Shown here: positions 43,176 to 50,983 of the stretch, piece by piece
Layout of the letters: each line of letters starts with the position of its first letter
Numbering within the stretch: the first letter of the stretch is position 1
From: Candidatus Flexicrinis proximus
GTDB taxonomy: Bacteria > Chloroflexota > Anaerolineae > Aggregatilineales > Phototrophicaceae
DNA: 64,000 nt
Reading direction: 5' to 3'
Assembly (NCBI GenBank): GCA_016712885.1
Contig: JADJQF010000015.1
Span: 310,001 to 374,000, forward strand
Made by a program: the position numbers and the translations under genes
The notes under the pieces: model-generated
Database searches by the model: none
Told to the model about the DNA's origin: nothing
The model's input: only the letters and a program-made list of their open reading frames with translations

Positions 43176-44809
43176 CCGACGATACTTTCAAACTCGATGA
43201 AGCCGGCGCAATGGATATGCCTGCCTCCAGCCAGGAGGGGGCGCGGAAGCTCGTCCAGCGGGCAGACGATCTGATTACGTTACTAAAGGGCCAGGGGGCC
43301 GAACGAGGCTATATCGTCCTCAGGGACCGTGAAACCGGCGAATTCAACCAGTTCAAGGTCGCGCGCGGCCTCGATACGGACCTGCTGCGTTCACCAATGG
43401 GCGCGCCGGTCGCCACGCAGGGCCGCGACTTCATGGTCAGCAAGAGCATCATTGCCGATGTCGTTGCGACCGGGCAGGCTGTACTGACCACCAACGCGCT
43501 CGAAGATCAGCGCTACCAGCAGCAGCAAAGTATCGTCGGCTATGCCCTCCGCAGTATCCTGGCGGTCCCGCTGAACGTCAAAGGTCAGCTCATCGGGATT
43601 GTGTACTGCGATAACCGGGTGCTTGCCGGTCTTTTCGCCCAGCGCGAACTTGAGCTGGTCAGCGCGTTTGCCGACCATGCGGCATCCGCCATCGACAACG
43701 CGCGGTTATTCCAGGAAATCCGCGGCCAGGTGGCCGAAGTCTCCGCGCTTCGCGACCTGCTGGACCGGATCTTCGACTCGATCGCCGCAGGCGTCATCAC
43801 GCTCGACTCGAATGGAACGATCACCCTCTGCAATTACGCTGCGACGGTGATGTTCAGGTCGGACGGGCCGCTCACCGGTCGCAAGCTCTCGGAAGTCGTG
43901 GTCGAGGTTCCGCAAACGCTGCTCGGCGCGATGACCTATGTTCGTGCGTCCGGCCACGCCATGCCATTTGACATGGCTATCGTCGTGCCGGGCCGCGGCG
44001 AGTGTTACATGAACATCGTCATGTCGCCTGTCGGTAACGGGCAGGGACTCGCGCTCGTGATCGACGACCTCACGGCGGCCAAGAAACACGAAGCTCAGGT
44101 GTCCGAGGTCGTGCGCTATCTGCCAACGGCGCTGGTCAAGAACCTCGCCGCTGTAGCTGACCTCGATGTTCGCGGCCAGGAGCGCGAAATCACGGCCATG
44201 TTCTGCGACGTGCGCGGCTTTACCTCATTCAGCGAAAAGCTCGACCCGGCCGATCTGATGCGCGTGATCAACCAGTATCTCAGCCTGGCAAGCGACGCCA
44301 TCAATCTGTATGAAGGCATTGTCGATAAGTACATGGGTGACGCGGTGACCGGCTTGTTCAACACCCAGCTCAACCCGCAGGAGGACCATGCCGTACGGGC
44401 TGTGAGCGCCGCGCTGAGTATGCTGGCCGAGCAGGCTTCGCTCCACGATACACTGCCTGAAGATCATCGCCTTCAGTTCGGAATCGGGATAGATACCGGG
44501 CTGGCGGTGCTGGGGAACGTGGGCGGCGCTGAACGAAAGGAATTTACGGCGCTCGGCGAACCGACCGAAATCATCAAGATTCTTCAGGAGAACGCTCGCG
44601 GAGAAGTGGTCATCAGTGAAGCGACATTCCAGAAGGTGCAGCACGTCTTCGAGTGCGAGCAAATCACGCTTAACAAGACTAAAGGGCGCGAAGGCCTGGA
44701 GACTGCTTACCGCGTCAAGCGGCGCAGGAGCGGCCTAACCTCGACCGTCTTGTTGATCGACTCGGAACTCGCCGACCTGTTGAATGATACGCCGGCAAAA
44801 CAGCCGTGA
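43172..44809 (+). CDS. GAF-PAS class III cyclase, C1-like half (transition-state Asn and Arg missing)
   Basis: A 545-residue paralogue of the previous protein. GAF lies at about 20-190 (RSILAVPLNVKGQLIGIVYCDN), a PAS-like domain at 205-310 (SIAAGVITLDSNGTITLCN), and the cyclase at 335-505. Both metal ligands are present: Asp346 in MFCDVRGFT and Asp390 in DKYMGDAV. The transition-state segment reads LGEPTEIIKILQ, so the Asn position is Glu466 and the Arg position is Ile470; neither can do the normal job. The losses complement those of the upstream protein exactly, as in mammalian C1 and C2. A 40-residue tail follows. Genes overlap by four bases, fitting balanced production of a heterodimer. 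Product probably cAMP, by the partner's Lys-Thr pair. Confidence 0.92.
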   Translation: MTDDTFKLDEAGAMDMPASSQEGARKLVQRADDLITLLKGQGAERGYIVLRDRETGEFNQFKVARGLDTDLLRSPMGAPVATQGRDFMVSKSIIADVVATGQAVLTTNALEDQRYQQQQSIVGYALRSILAVPLNVKGQLIGIVYCDNRVLAGLFAQRELELVSAFADHAASAIDNARLFQEIRGQVAEVSALRDLLDRIFDSIAAGVITLDSNGTITLCNYAATVMFRSDGPLTGRKLSEVVVEVPQTLLGAMTYVRASGHAMPFDMAIVVPGRGECYMNIVMSPVGNGQGLALVIDDLTAAKKHEAQVSEVVRYLPTALVKNLAAVADLDVRGQEREITAMFCDVRGFTSFSEKLDPADLMRVINQYLSLASDAINLYEGIVDKYMGDAVTGLFNTQLNPQEDHAVRAVSAALSMLAEQASLHDTLPEDHRLQFGIGIDTGLAVLGNVGGAERKEFTALGEPTEIIKILQENARGEVVISEATFQKVQHVFECEQITLNKTKGREGLETAYRVKRRRSGLTSTVLLIDSELADLLNDTPAKQP

Positions 44810-44957
44810 TCGTCAGTTCCGTCCCGGGTTCATCCGGCAGTCACGGCGGCCCGACCGCTGGCTTCTCTATAGATGAGGTTCGCTCATTCTGGCCTAAGGC
44901 AACCTCTGCATAATTGTTGTCCGACACCACGCCACCGCGTACACGAGGGTTCTATCG

Positions 44958-47585
44958 ATGAGAAAACTTCGCTTCAGCTTATTGTTTGCCGCGCTGCTGG
45001 CGCTGACTCTGGTGGCGGGCGCGCAGACCCAACCGCTGACGATAACGCCACCGGCCGGGTCGCCCGGAACGAACCATACCGTCATCGGGATCGGTCTCGT
45101 TCCGATGCAGCAGTACACCCTCACGGTCGTTTTCGGCGGCACGCCAGTCTTCAGCACGACGCTCAGCGCGGACAGTAACGGGCAGGTGTCGATTGATCTG
45201 CTGACGGAACCGTCCGACACTCCGGGGACCTACACGGTCAACCTGAGCGAAGGCGACAGCATCATTCGTACCGGGACCATCACCATCACCGCGCAGATTC
45301 AACCGCCTGTTGGAACGTCGCTCAGCTATAACCAGACCCTGAGCAGCACGCTCGACCCGAATCGCGCCGAGGATCAGTATACGTTTGAGGGGGCGCAGGG
45401 GGACATCGTCACCGTCTCGATGCGCTCCGCCGACTTTGACACTTTCCTGATGCTGTACGGTCCGGACGGCGGCCAGCTTCGTTTCAATGACAATGCAATC
45501 CCGCCCACCGACTCCGGCCTTTTTGCTTACGAGCTTCCCGCAAATGGCCGTTACCTGCTGATCGCCACCAGCCGGGATGCAGCGGAGACCGGCGGTTCGT
45601 CGCGCGTGTCTGGCACCTATTCCCTTACGCTTTCCGTCGCGCGCCGCGCCCAGGAAGGCACGATTGCCCCAGGCGAAACGATCGCCGGCGAGCTTTCGCT
45701 GGTCGCGCAGCGCGCGCAGTACACGTTTACGGGGCGCGGCGGCGATGTGGTCACGATCGATCAGCGCTCCGACGCATTCGACAGCGTAGTGATGCTGTAC
45801 ACCTCAGATGGTACACAGCTTGCCCAGGATGACGACGGCGGCGGAGGCTTGAACGCCCGCATCACCCGGTTCCGTCTTCACGCTGACGGCGAATACGTGA
45901 TCGTCATCGACGGGTTCCGCGGGTTCACCGGGGAACGCCGCCTGCAAGGCAAGTTCACGGTAACGCTCGACATTGAAGGTCAGGGGCCGGTCGTTGTCCA
46001 GGCGACTCCGGGTCAGCCCACTGTCGTCGCGCAGGCTACCCCTGCCCCTGCGACCCCCACCCCACTCCCGGCTCTGGCTGGCGCGTCCGGTACGGTCGAC
46101 TTCGACGAGACCACCGTGGGCGAGCTCACCGAACAAGCACAAACCGGCGGCTTCACGTTCATCGGTACGGCTGGCGATGTCATCACGATTGCGCTCGACT
46201 CGACGGCATTCGACCCGAAAGTTCAGCTTGTCGCGCCCGACGGCTCAGTGATCGCCGAAGACGATGACAGCGGGCCGGACCTTAACGCGCTGATCCGTGA
46301 ATACACCTTGCCCCGCGATGGCGAATATACGATCGTCGTTGATGGCTTCCGCGGCGCGGCAGGCAACCGCCAGCTTCTCGGTCAGTTCTCGCTAACCCTC
46401 AGCCGCGCCGGCGACACGACCGCGCAGCAGCCCACCGCAGCGCCACAGCCGGGCGCGACGGCAACGCCAGCACCGCAGGTGTCAAGCGGCGCGATTGCCT
46501 CGGGACAGACTCTCAACGGTGAGTTCAGCGAAGCCACCCAGAATGCGGCATATAGTTTTGAGGCACGCGCAGGCGATACAGTATCGATTGATCTGCGTTC
46601 GGACGAGATAGATCCGCTGGTACGGCTGCTCGGCCCGGATGGACAGGTAATCGCCGAAGACGACGACAGCGGCGGCGGCGTACAGGCCCGTATTGCCGAC
46701 TTCACGCTGCCGGCTGACGGCACCTACACGATTGAGGTTGACGCCTTCCGCGGCATCGACAGTGCGCGGCTCGTGCTGGGTGCATTTGAGCTTACTCTCA
46801 ATGTCACCCCGGCGCCGGTCGTTGAAGTCCAGCCTACAACCCCACCTGAAGCGACCAGTACACCGTCTGCCGCCAATCCCACGCCAGTCAGCCCTGCGGT
46901 GACCGTCCAGCCGCCGGCACAGGGCAGCGTGGTGCGTATCAATCCAAGTGAAACGGCAGAACTGACCTTTACGGGCGCTGAAGACGAAGCCTTCACGTTC
47001 AGGTTCACCGGCTCGGCTGGCGATGTCGTCGGCTTTACGGTCACCGGTGACGGGTCGATCGACACCAGTCTCGCGATCGTCGCTGAAGATGGGCTGGCGG
47101 TCGCCTCAGATGACGACAGCGGCGAAGGCTTCAATCCTGAACTGCTGGGCGTGACTCTTCCGGCTTACGGTGGCTACCAGGTGACTGTCCGGCCAGTGGT
47201 CAGCGGACTCACGGGGACGGTCACCCTCACCTATAAGACCTTCATCCAGACGGCACTCGGTCAGGGCGCCATCAGTGTCACGCTCAACGACAAGTACGGC
47301 CCACAGGTGCTGCGCTTCACCGGCCACGCGGGCGAAACAGTGCGGCTGATTGTCACCAGTATCTCGCAGATCGGAGGCGAGCCTGAGATTGTGGTAACGC
47401 AGGCCGGCGAACCGGTTGCAAGCCAGATTATCGGTTCAAGCCTGCGCCTGACGATCGAATTCATTACCCCGGCCGATGGGCGCGTCGATGTCAAAGTGCT
47501 GCGCGAGGCAAGCGCCTACGGCGAGATCGAAATCAGTATCGAGCGCGTTGTCGAAGAAGAGCCGGCGCCGGAAGATGGCGAGTAG
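44958..47585 (+). CDS. Secreted protein with five PPC-like repeats
   Basis: An 875-residue exported protein: signal peptide MRKLRFSLLFAALLALTLVAG, an N-terminal Ig-like segment (ITPPAGSPGTNHTVIG), then five bacterial pre-peptidase C-terminal (PPC) type beta-sandwiches of about 90 residues. Typical repeat marks are YTFEGAQGDIVTVSM, GPDGQVIAEDDDSG and LPADGTYTIEVDAFRG. The middle three repeats are close to each other, and the acidic loops EDDDSG look able to bind calcium. Pro/Thr-rich linkers separate the repeats (ATPAPATPTPLP). PPC domains usually tail secreted proteases, but no catalytic domain is present, so it may be a surface adhesin, stalk or binding protein. It lies 148 bases after the cyclases, probably as its own unit. 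Confidence 0.85.
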   Translation: MRKLRFSLLFAALLALTLVAGAQTQPLTITPPAGSPGTNHTVIGIGLVPMQQYTLTVVFGGTPVFSTTLSADSNGQVSIDLLTEPSDTPGTYTVNLSEGDSIIRTGTITITAQIQPPVGTSLSYNQTLSSTLDPNRAEDQYTFEGAQGDIVTVSMRSADFDTFLMLYGPDGGQLRFNDNAIPPTDSGLFAYELPANGRYLLIATSRDAAETGGSSRVSGTYSLTLSVARRAQEGTIAPGETIAGELSLVAQRAQYTFTGRGGDVVTIDQRSDAFDSVVMLYTSDGTQLAQDDDGGGGLNARITRFRLHADGEYVIVIDGFRGFTGERRLQGKFTVTLDIEGQGPVVVQATPGQPTVVAQATPAPATPTPLPALAGASGTVDFDETTVGELTEQAQTGGFTFIGTAGDVITIALDSTAFDPKVQLVAPDGSVIAEDDDSGPDLNALIREYTLPRDGEYTIVVDGFRGAAGNRQLLGQFSLTLSRAGDTTAQQPTAAPQPGATATPAPQVSSGAIASGQTLNGEFSEATQNAAYSFEARAGDTVSIDLRSDEIDPLVRLLGPDGQVIAEDDDSGGGVQARIADFTLPADGTYTIEVDAFRGIDSARLVLGAFELTLNVTPAPVVEVQPTTPPEATSTPSAANPTPVSPAVTVQPPAQGSVVRINPSETAELTFTGAEDEAFTFRFTGSAGDVVGFTVTGDGSIDTSLAIVAEDGLAVASDDDSGEGFNPELLGVTLPAYGGYQVTVRPVVSGLTGTVTLTYKTFIQTALGQGAISVTLNDKYGPQVLRFTGHAGETVRLIVTSISQIGGEPEIVVTQAGEPVASQIIGSSLRLTIEFITPADGRVDVKVLREASAYGEIEISIERVVEEEPAPEDGE

Positions 47586-47620
47586 CGGTAGTACCCGCCA
47601 GACCTGATAGATAGGACCGC

Positions 47621-47673
47621 AAGGGCGCAGGCGGCAAGGGACTTCACTACGTCTTCTTGCTGCTTGCGCCCTT
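47621..47673. terminator. Long hairpin between the PPC gene and the GNAT gene
   Basis: AAGGGCGCA (47621-47629) pairs perfectly with TGCGCCCTT (47665-47673), and GCGGCAAG (47631-47638) pairs inside with CTTGCTGC (47656-47663) with one wobble. No T run follows on either strand, so termination is likely weak; it may protect the 3' end of the PPC transcript. Confidence 0.45.
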
Positions 47674-47744
47674 CGTGCATAAATGTGGTATCCTATTTTC
47701 AGTTGTGACCCGTATTGACCCTTTCATACCCAGCGAGTGCGCCC

Positions 47745-48329
47745 ATGTCATGGTTTTCGACTCTTGAGACGGACCGTCTGCTGATCCGCGAATATCAGCC
47801 GGGTGACGCCGAATCGCGCATGGCCCTGATGGTCGAAGCGTTCGACAGCGATTACACGCTTGAACAGCACCGTGATTGGCTCGACTGGACCATCGCCAGC
47901 TACCGCGAACACGGCGCCATGCACCAGCCGCCGTATGGCGATTATGCTGTCGTCTTGAAGGCGACCAACGAGCTCGTGGCGTCGGTCGGACTGGTGCCTC
48001 AGGGTGTACCGTGGGCGGTACTGCCGGAATGGCGCGCGCCCGGCGAACCCGCCCATGCGCTGGTATCAGCGGAATTCGGCATGTTCTGGGCAACCCTGAA
48101 ATCCCATCGCGGCCAAGGTTATGTCACTGAAGCCGCAGGCGCCTTCATGCACCGATTCATGTTCGACATCATGCACATCAAACGCGCGGTCGCCACAACC
48201 GACCACGAGAACACCGGCAGTCAGCGGGTGATGGAGAAAATCGGCATGACTCTCTACCGCAATCCTGACCCGGAGCCGTTCTGGTTCAATGTTGTGGGCG
48301 TGATGCTGAACCCGGCTCTGCCCCGCTAG
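47745..48329 (+). CDS. GNAT-family N-acetyltransferase (RimJ/RimL-like)
   Basis: A 194-residue acetyltransferase from ATG 47745. The start has the RimJ-type pattern TLETDRLLIREYQPGDAE. The acetyl-CoA motif appears as LKSHRGQGYVTEAAGAFM, followed by RAVATTDHENTGSQRVMEKIGM, which is the usual C-terminal recognition region of this subgroup. An insert rich in Trp and Pro (VPWAVLPEWRAPGEP) lies mid-domain. RimJ/RimL-like proteins acetylate N-termini of ribosomal proteins or small amines; the substrate here cannot be named. A weak ribosome site precedes it. It converges on the FAD oxidoreductase with three bases between. Confidence 0.85.
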   Translation: MSWFSTLETDRLLIREYQPGDAESRMALMVEAFDSDYTLEQHRDWLDWTIASYREHGAMHQPPYGDYAVVLKATNELVASVGLVPQGVPWAVLPEWRAPGEPAHALVSAEFGMFWATLKSHRGQGYVTEAAGAFMHRFMFDIMHIKRAVATTDHENTGSQRVMEKIGMTLYRNPDPEPFWFNVVGVMLNPALPR

Positions 48330-48332
48330 CAC

Positions 48333-49322
48333 TCACAGGGCGCGCAGAACCCGCGCGGCCGCGTCGAAGCCGGATTGAATGCGCTCTGCCAGTGTCGGCC
48401 GGTGGTCGCCCGTGACTACGTAGTCGCTGCCCGCCACAGCCGCGCCGTCCGGCAGGGCATAATTCAGACCTTCCATCCGCGCGGCGAAATCGTCATCCAG
48501 CCACATCAGCGGTTCGTCCTCCGGCCACAGTTCAACATGGTCGAAGACCGGAGCTTCCGGCAGTTTGAACAGCGCCGCAAATGCGCCGGTGACATCTCCG
48601 TGGGTCTCCGGTGACAGACCCTTGCTCGGATCAAAGCGGATCCCGGCCTGGATCAGCACCGAGCGTCCAGGCACGCGTGACGGGAACGTCAGCGTATGGA
48701 TGTAGGTCAGCGGATACGCTTCAGGCGGCACTTCAGGCAGACGGCCGCGGACATCGGCGGCGCGATAACCGATATTCAGACGCGCAATCGAGTCGTAACG
48801 GTAGTCGTCCAAAGCTGCAGCGGCAGCCGGGCTGAGGCTGCGCATTATCCGTTCGGCGTGGCGGGCCGGCGCAGCAACGATCAGGGCGCGACAGTCAATC
48901 ACCGTGCCGTTTTCGAGGCAGACGCAGAAACGCGGCGCCCCTTTTGCCCGCGCTGCCGCGTCAAACTCCCCGGCAGATGTCACTGCCATACGGTACAGGA
49001 TCTGTCCGGTCAGCGGCCGCGTCAGTACATCGACAAGGGTCTGCTGGCCGCCGCGAAATGCGGTCCAGAGCCCATCGTCGTCCGCTCGGGCGGTCACAAG
49101 TGCTTCGGCCAGCCCCAACTGCGCGAACAACGGGTCGTCCGGGCGGTCCTGTGTCAGCATCCGCCCGCAGTCAAATGTAAACCCCGCCGCGTGGCTCGAA
49201 CCAACGGAGCCACCCAGACGGGGTTTGAGTTCGATAATCGTATACGGGACGCCGCGAGCCTGCAGCACATAGGCCGCGGCGATTCCGCTCAATCCACCGC
49301 CAACGATAACGACGTCACGCAC
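48333..49322 (-). CDS. FAD-dependent amine oxidase/protoporphyrinogen-oxidase-like protein, short form
   Basis: Flavoprotein of 329 residues. The N-terminus has the dinucleotide-binding motif VVIVGGGLSGIAAAYVLQARG, followed by IELKPRLGGSVGSS, the second flavin motif of this superfamily. The C-terminus has LNYALPDGAAVAGSDYVV, matching the final FAD-binding part. Typical family members have about 430-480 residues; the helical substrate domain between residues 75 and 130 is much shortened here. It could be a PPO-like or phytoene-desaturase-like enzyme with a small substrate pocket. It lies 38 bases after metK on the same strand, possibly co-transcribed and thus SAM-riboswitch controlled. No haem genes are adjacent. 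Confidence 0.75.
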   Translation of the reverse strand: MRDVVIVGGGLSGIAAAYVLQARGVPYTIIELKPRLGGSVGSSHAAGFTFDCGRMLTQDRPDDPLFAQLGLAEALVTARADDDGLWTAFRGGQQTLVDVLTRPLTGQILYRMAVTSAGEFDAAARAKGAPRFCVCLENGTVIDCRALIVAAPARHAERIMRSLSPAAAAALDDYRYDSIARLNIGYRAADVRGRLPEVPPEAYPLTYIHTLTFPSRVPGRSVLIQAGIRFDPSKGLSPETHGDVTGAFAALFKLPEAPVFDHVELWPEDEPLMWLDDDFAARMEGLNYALPDGAAVAGSDYVVTGDHRPTLAERIQSGFDAAARVLRAL

Positions 49323-49360
49323 AGGCAGGATCGGCGTTCAGCCGGCGAATCGGCCGGAAC

Positions 49361-50608
49361 CTAGACCAGACCAGCCGCTGCGCGAAGCGTGGCGGCCTTG
49401 TCGGTGCGCTCCCACGGGACGTCGATGTCCTCACGGCCAAAATGGCCGTAGGACGCGACCTGCCGGTAAATCGGACGCCGCAGATCCAGATCCTTGATGA
49501 TCGCCGCCGGCCGCATATCGAAATGCTGGTTGATCAGTTCAGCGATGGCCTCATCTGGGATGGCCCCGGTCCCAAAAGTTTCGACGGCCAGGGAAGTCGG
49601 GTGCGAAACGCCGATTGCATAGCTCACCTGAAACTCAAAGCGCTGCGCCAGCCCAGCTGCGACCACGTTCTTGGCAATGTAACGCGCCATGTAGGCTGCG
49701 CTGCGATCCACTTTCGTGGGGTCCTTGCCACTGAACGCGCCGCCACCATGACGGGCGACGCCGCCGTAGGTGTCCACGATGATTTTGCGACCGGTAAGAC
49801 CGGCATCCCCCTGCGGACCACCGACAACAAAACGGCCGGTCGGGTTAACAAATATACGCGTGTTTTCGTCCATCAGGTCACCCGGGACGACCGCATTGAT
49901 CACGTCCTTGATGATGACGCTGCGGATGGTGGCATTGTCCACCGATGCGGAATGCTGGGTGCTGATGACGATCGTATCGATACGCTTGGGGCGGCCAAAC
50001 GCGTATTCCACGGTGACCTGGCTCTTTGCGTCAGGACGGAGCCAGGCGATCTCGCCTGACTTGCGCGCCTCAGCCAGGCGGCGCACCAACTTGTGCGAAA
50101 GGGAGATGGTCAGCGGCATCAATTCGGGAGTTTCATCGCATGCGAACCCGATCATCATGCCCTGGTCGCCCGCGCCGGTCGCTTCGATCTCGGCTTCCGA
50201 CACTTCCCCCTCGCGCGCTTCAAGGGCAGTGTCGACCCCTTGCGCGATGTCGCCAGATTGCTCTTTTATCGAGACGATCACGCCGCACGTCTCGGCATCG
50301 AAACCGCCCGCGTCGGAGCCCAGATAGCCGATTTCGCGCACAGTCTTGCGGACGATCTTCTCGATATCGACATACGCCGACGTGGTAATCTCGCCGATCA
50401 CCACGACCAGGCCGGTAGTCGTCGCGGACTCGCAGGCGACGCGCGCCGCGGGATCCTGCTCCAGGATCGCATCGAGGACCGCATCCGAGACCTGATCACA
50501 CAGCTTATCGGGATGGCCTTCCGAGACCGACTCGGAAGTATAGAAGTAGCGCGGGGACGTCATAAACGTCAGGTTGGACGTTTTTGGCGCGTAATCGGTG
50601 GTTGTCAT
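49361..50608 (-). CDS. metK: S-adenosylmethionine synthetase
   Basis: Makes SAM from methionine and ATP. The 415-residue protein has [20 protein letters not shown] near the N-terminus, [15 protein letters not shown] and the phosphate-binding [19 protein letters not shown], all diagnostic. ATG 50608 follows GAGGA with good spacing; it adds 15 residues before the usual first Met ([13 protein letters not shown]), so an inner start at 50563 remains possible. The leader contains a SAM-I riboswitch and a terminator-like hairpin, so expression should drop when SAM is abundant. Confidence 0.97.
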   Translation of the reverse strand: MTTTDYAPKTSNLTFMTSPRYFYTSESVSEGHPDKLCDQVSDAVLDAILEQDPAARVACESATTTGLVVVIGEITTSAYVDIEKIVRKTVREIGYLGSDAGGFDAETCGVIVSIKEQSGDIAQGVDTALEAREGEVSEAEIEATGAGDQGMMIGFACDETPELMPLTISLSHKLVRRLAEARKSGEIAWLRPDAKSQVTVEYAFGRPKRIDTIVISTQHSASVDNATIRSVIIKDVINAVVPGDLMDENTRIFVNPTGRFVVGGPQGDAGLTGRKIIVDTYGGVARHGGGAFSGKDPTKVDRSAAYMARYIAKNVVAAGLAQRFEFQVSYAIGVSHPTSLAVETFGTGAIPDEAIAELINQHFDMRPAAIIKDLDLRRPIYRQVASYGHFGREDIDVPWERTDKAATLRAAAGLV

Positions 50609-50641
50609 ACGTTGTATCCTCGTGCATCGTAGCTCAGAACG

Positions 50642-50667
50642 AAAACGCCGCTCGCGATGGAGGGCGT
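50642..50667 (-). terminator. Terminator-like expression platform of the SAM riboswitch
   Basis: On the minus strand ACGCC (50667-50663) and GGCGT (50649-50645) form a short stem after the riboswitch, followed by TTTTCGTT. It lies about 35 bases before metK. The stem is short and the T run brief, so it may work with further pairing that I cannot resolve by eye. Confidence 0.5.
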
Positions 50668-50696
50668 CTTAATGGGGGTATTGGTGGGGGTTTCCA

Positions 50697-50798
50697 CTCA
50701 TCTCCCCGAGGCGACCTCGGCAGGATTTGGCACCGTCCCGGCGCTCCGGGGGTTGCCGCGAGTTCATCGGGCCTGTACCCTTCCTCGCTCTTGATGAG
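50697..50798 (-). promoter_or_regulatory. SAM-I (S-box) riboswitch
   Basis: The minus-strand sequence has the S-box core in order: P1 CTCATC paired with GATGAG at the ends, CAAGAG, GAGG, GGCCCGATGA (kink-turn), GGCAACC, a P3 stem, GGTGCCAAATCCTGC, and a P4 hairpin CGAGG-TCG-CCTCG. These are the SAM-contacting blocks of the SAM-I class. It precedes metK by about 90 bases, its standard target. SAM binding should favour a shut-off state. Confidence 0.93.
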
Positions 50799-50947
50799 TG
50801 CAGTCAGACTGCACACTCTGCTGCGGTAAACCGCGTTGGAGGTGGAGTTTATCATGCGGGATGGCGTGAATCAATTGCGTTCTGGTGCTTCGCGGTTACG
50901 AGCCGGTCTCAGAATTCGGGACGATTTTTGAACTGCGGCACTCCGGC

Positions 50948-50953
50948 TATAAT
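50948..50953 (+). promoter_or_regulatory. -10 element upstream of the SH3b protein
   Basis: TATAAT at 50948-50953 lies 31 bases before the ATG at 50984. A TTGAAC at 50928 is too close for a standard -35. It sits in the divergent gap with metK. Confidence 0.5.
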
Positions 50954-50983
50954 TTGTTAATCTGCCCACAGAAAAGAGAACTT

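Noticed and set aside
48696..49364. 222-codon plus-strand frame
   Set aside because: Antisense to the FAD oxidoreductase, which has the dinucleotide-binding motif.
50634..50855. 73-codon minus-strand frame before metK
   Set aside because: It coincides with the SAM-I riboswitch and its platform; RNA structure explains the sequence better.
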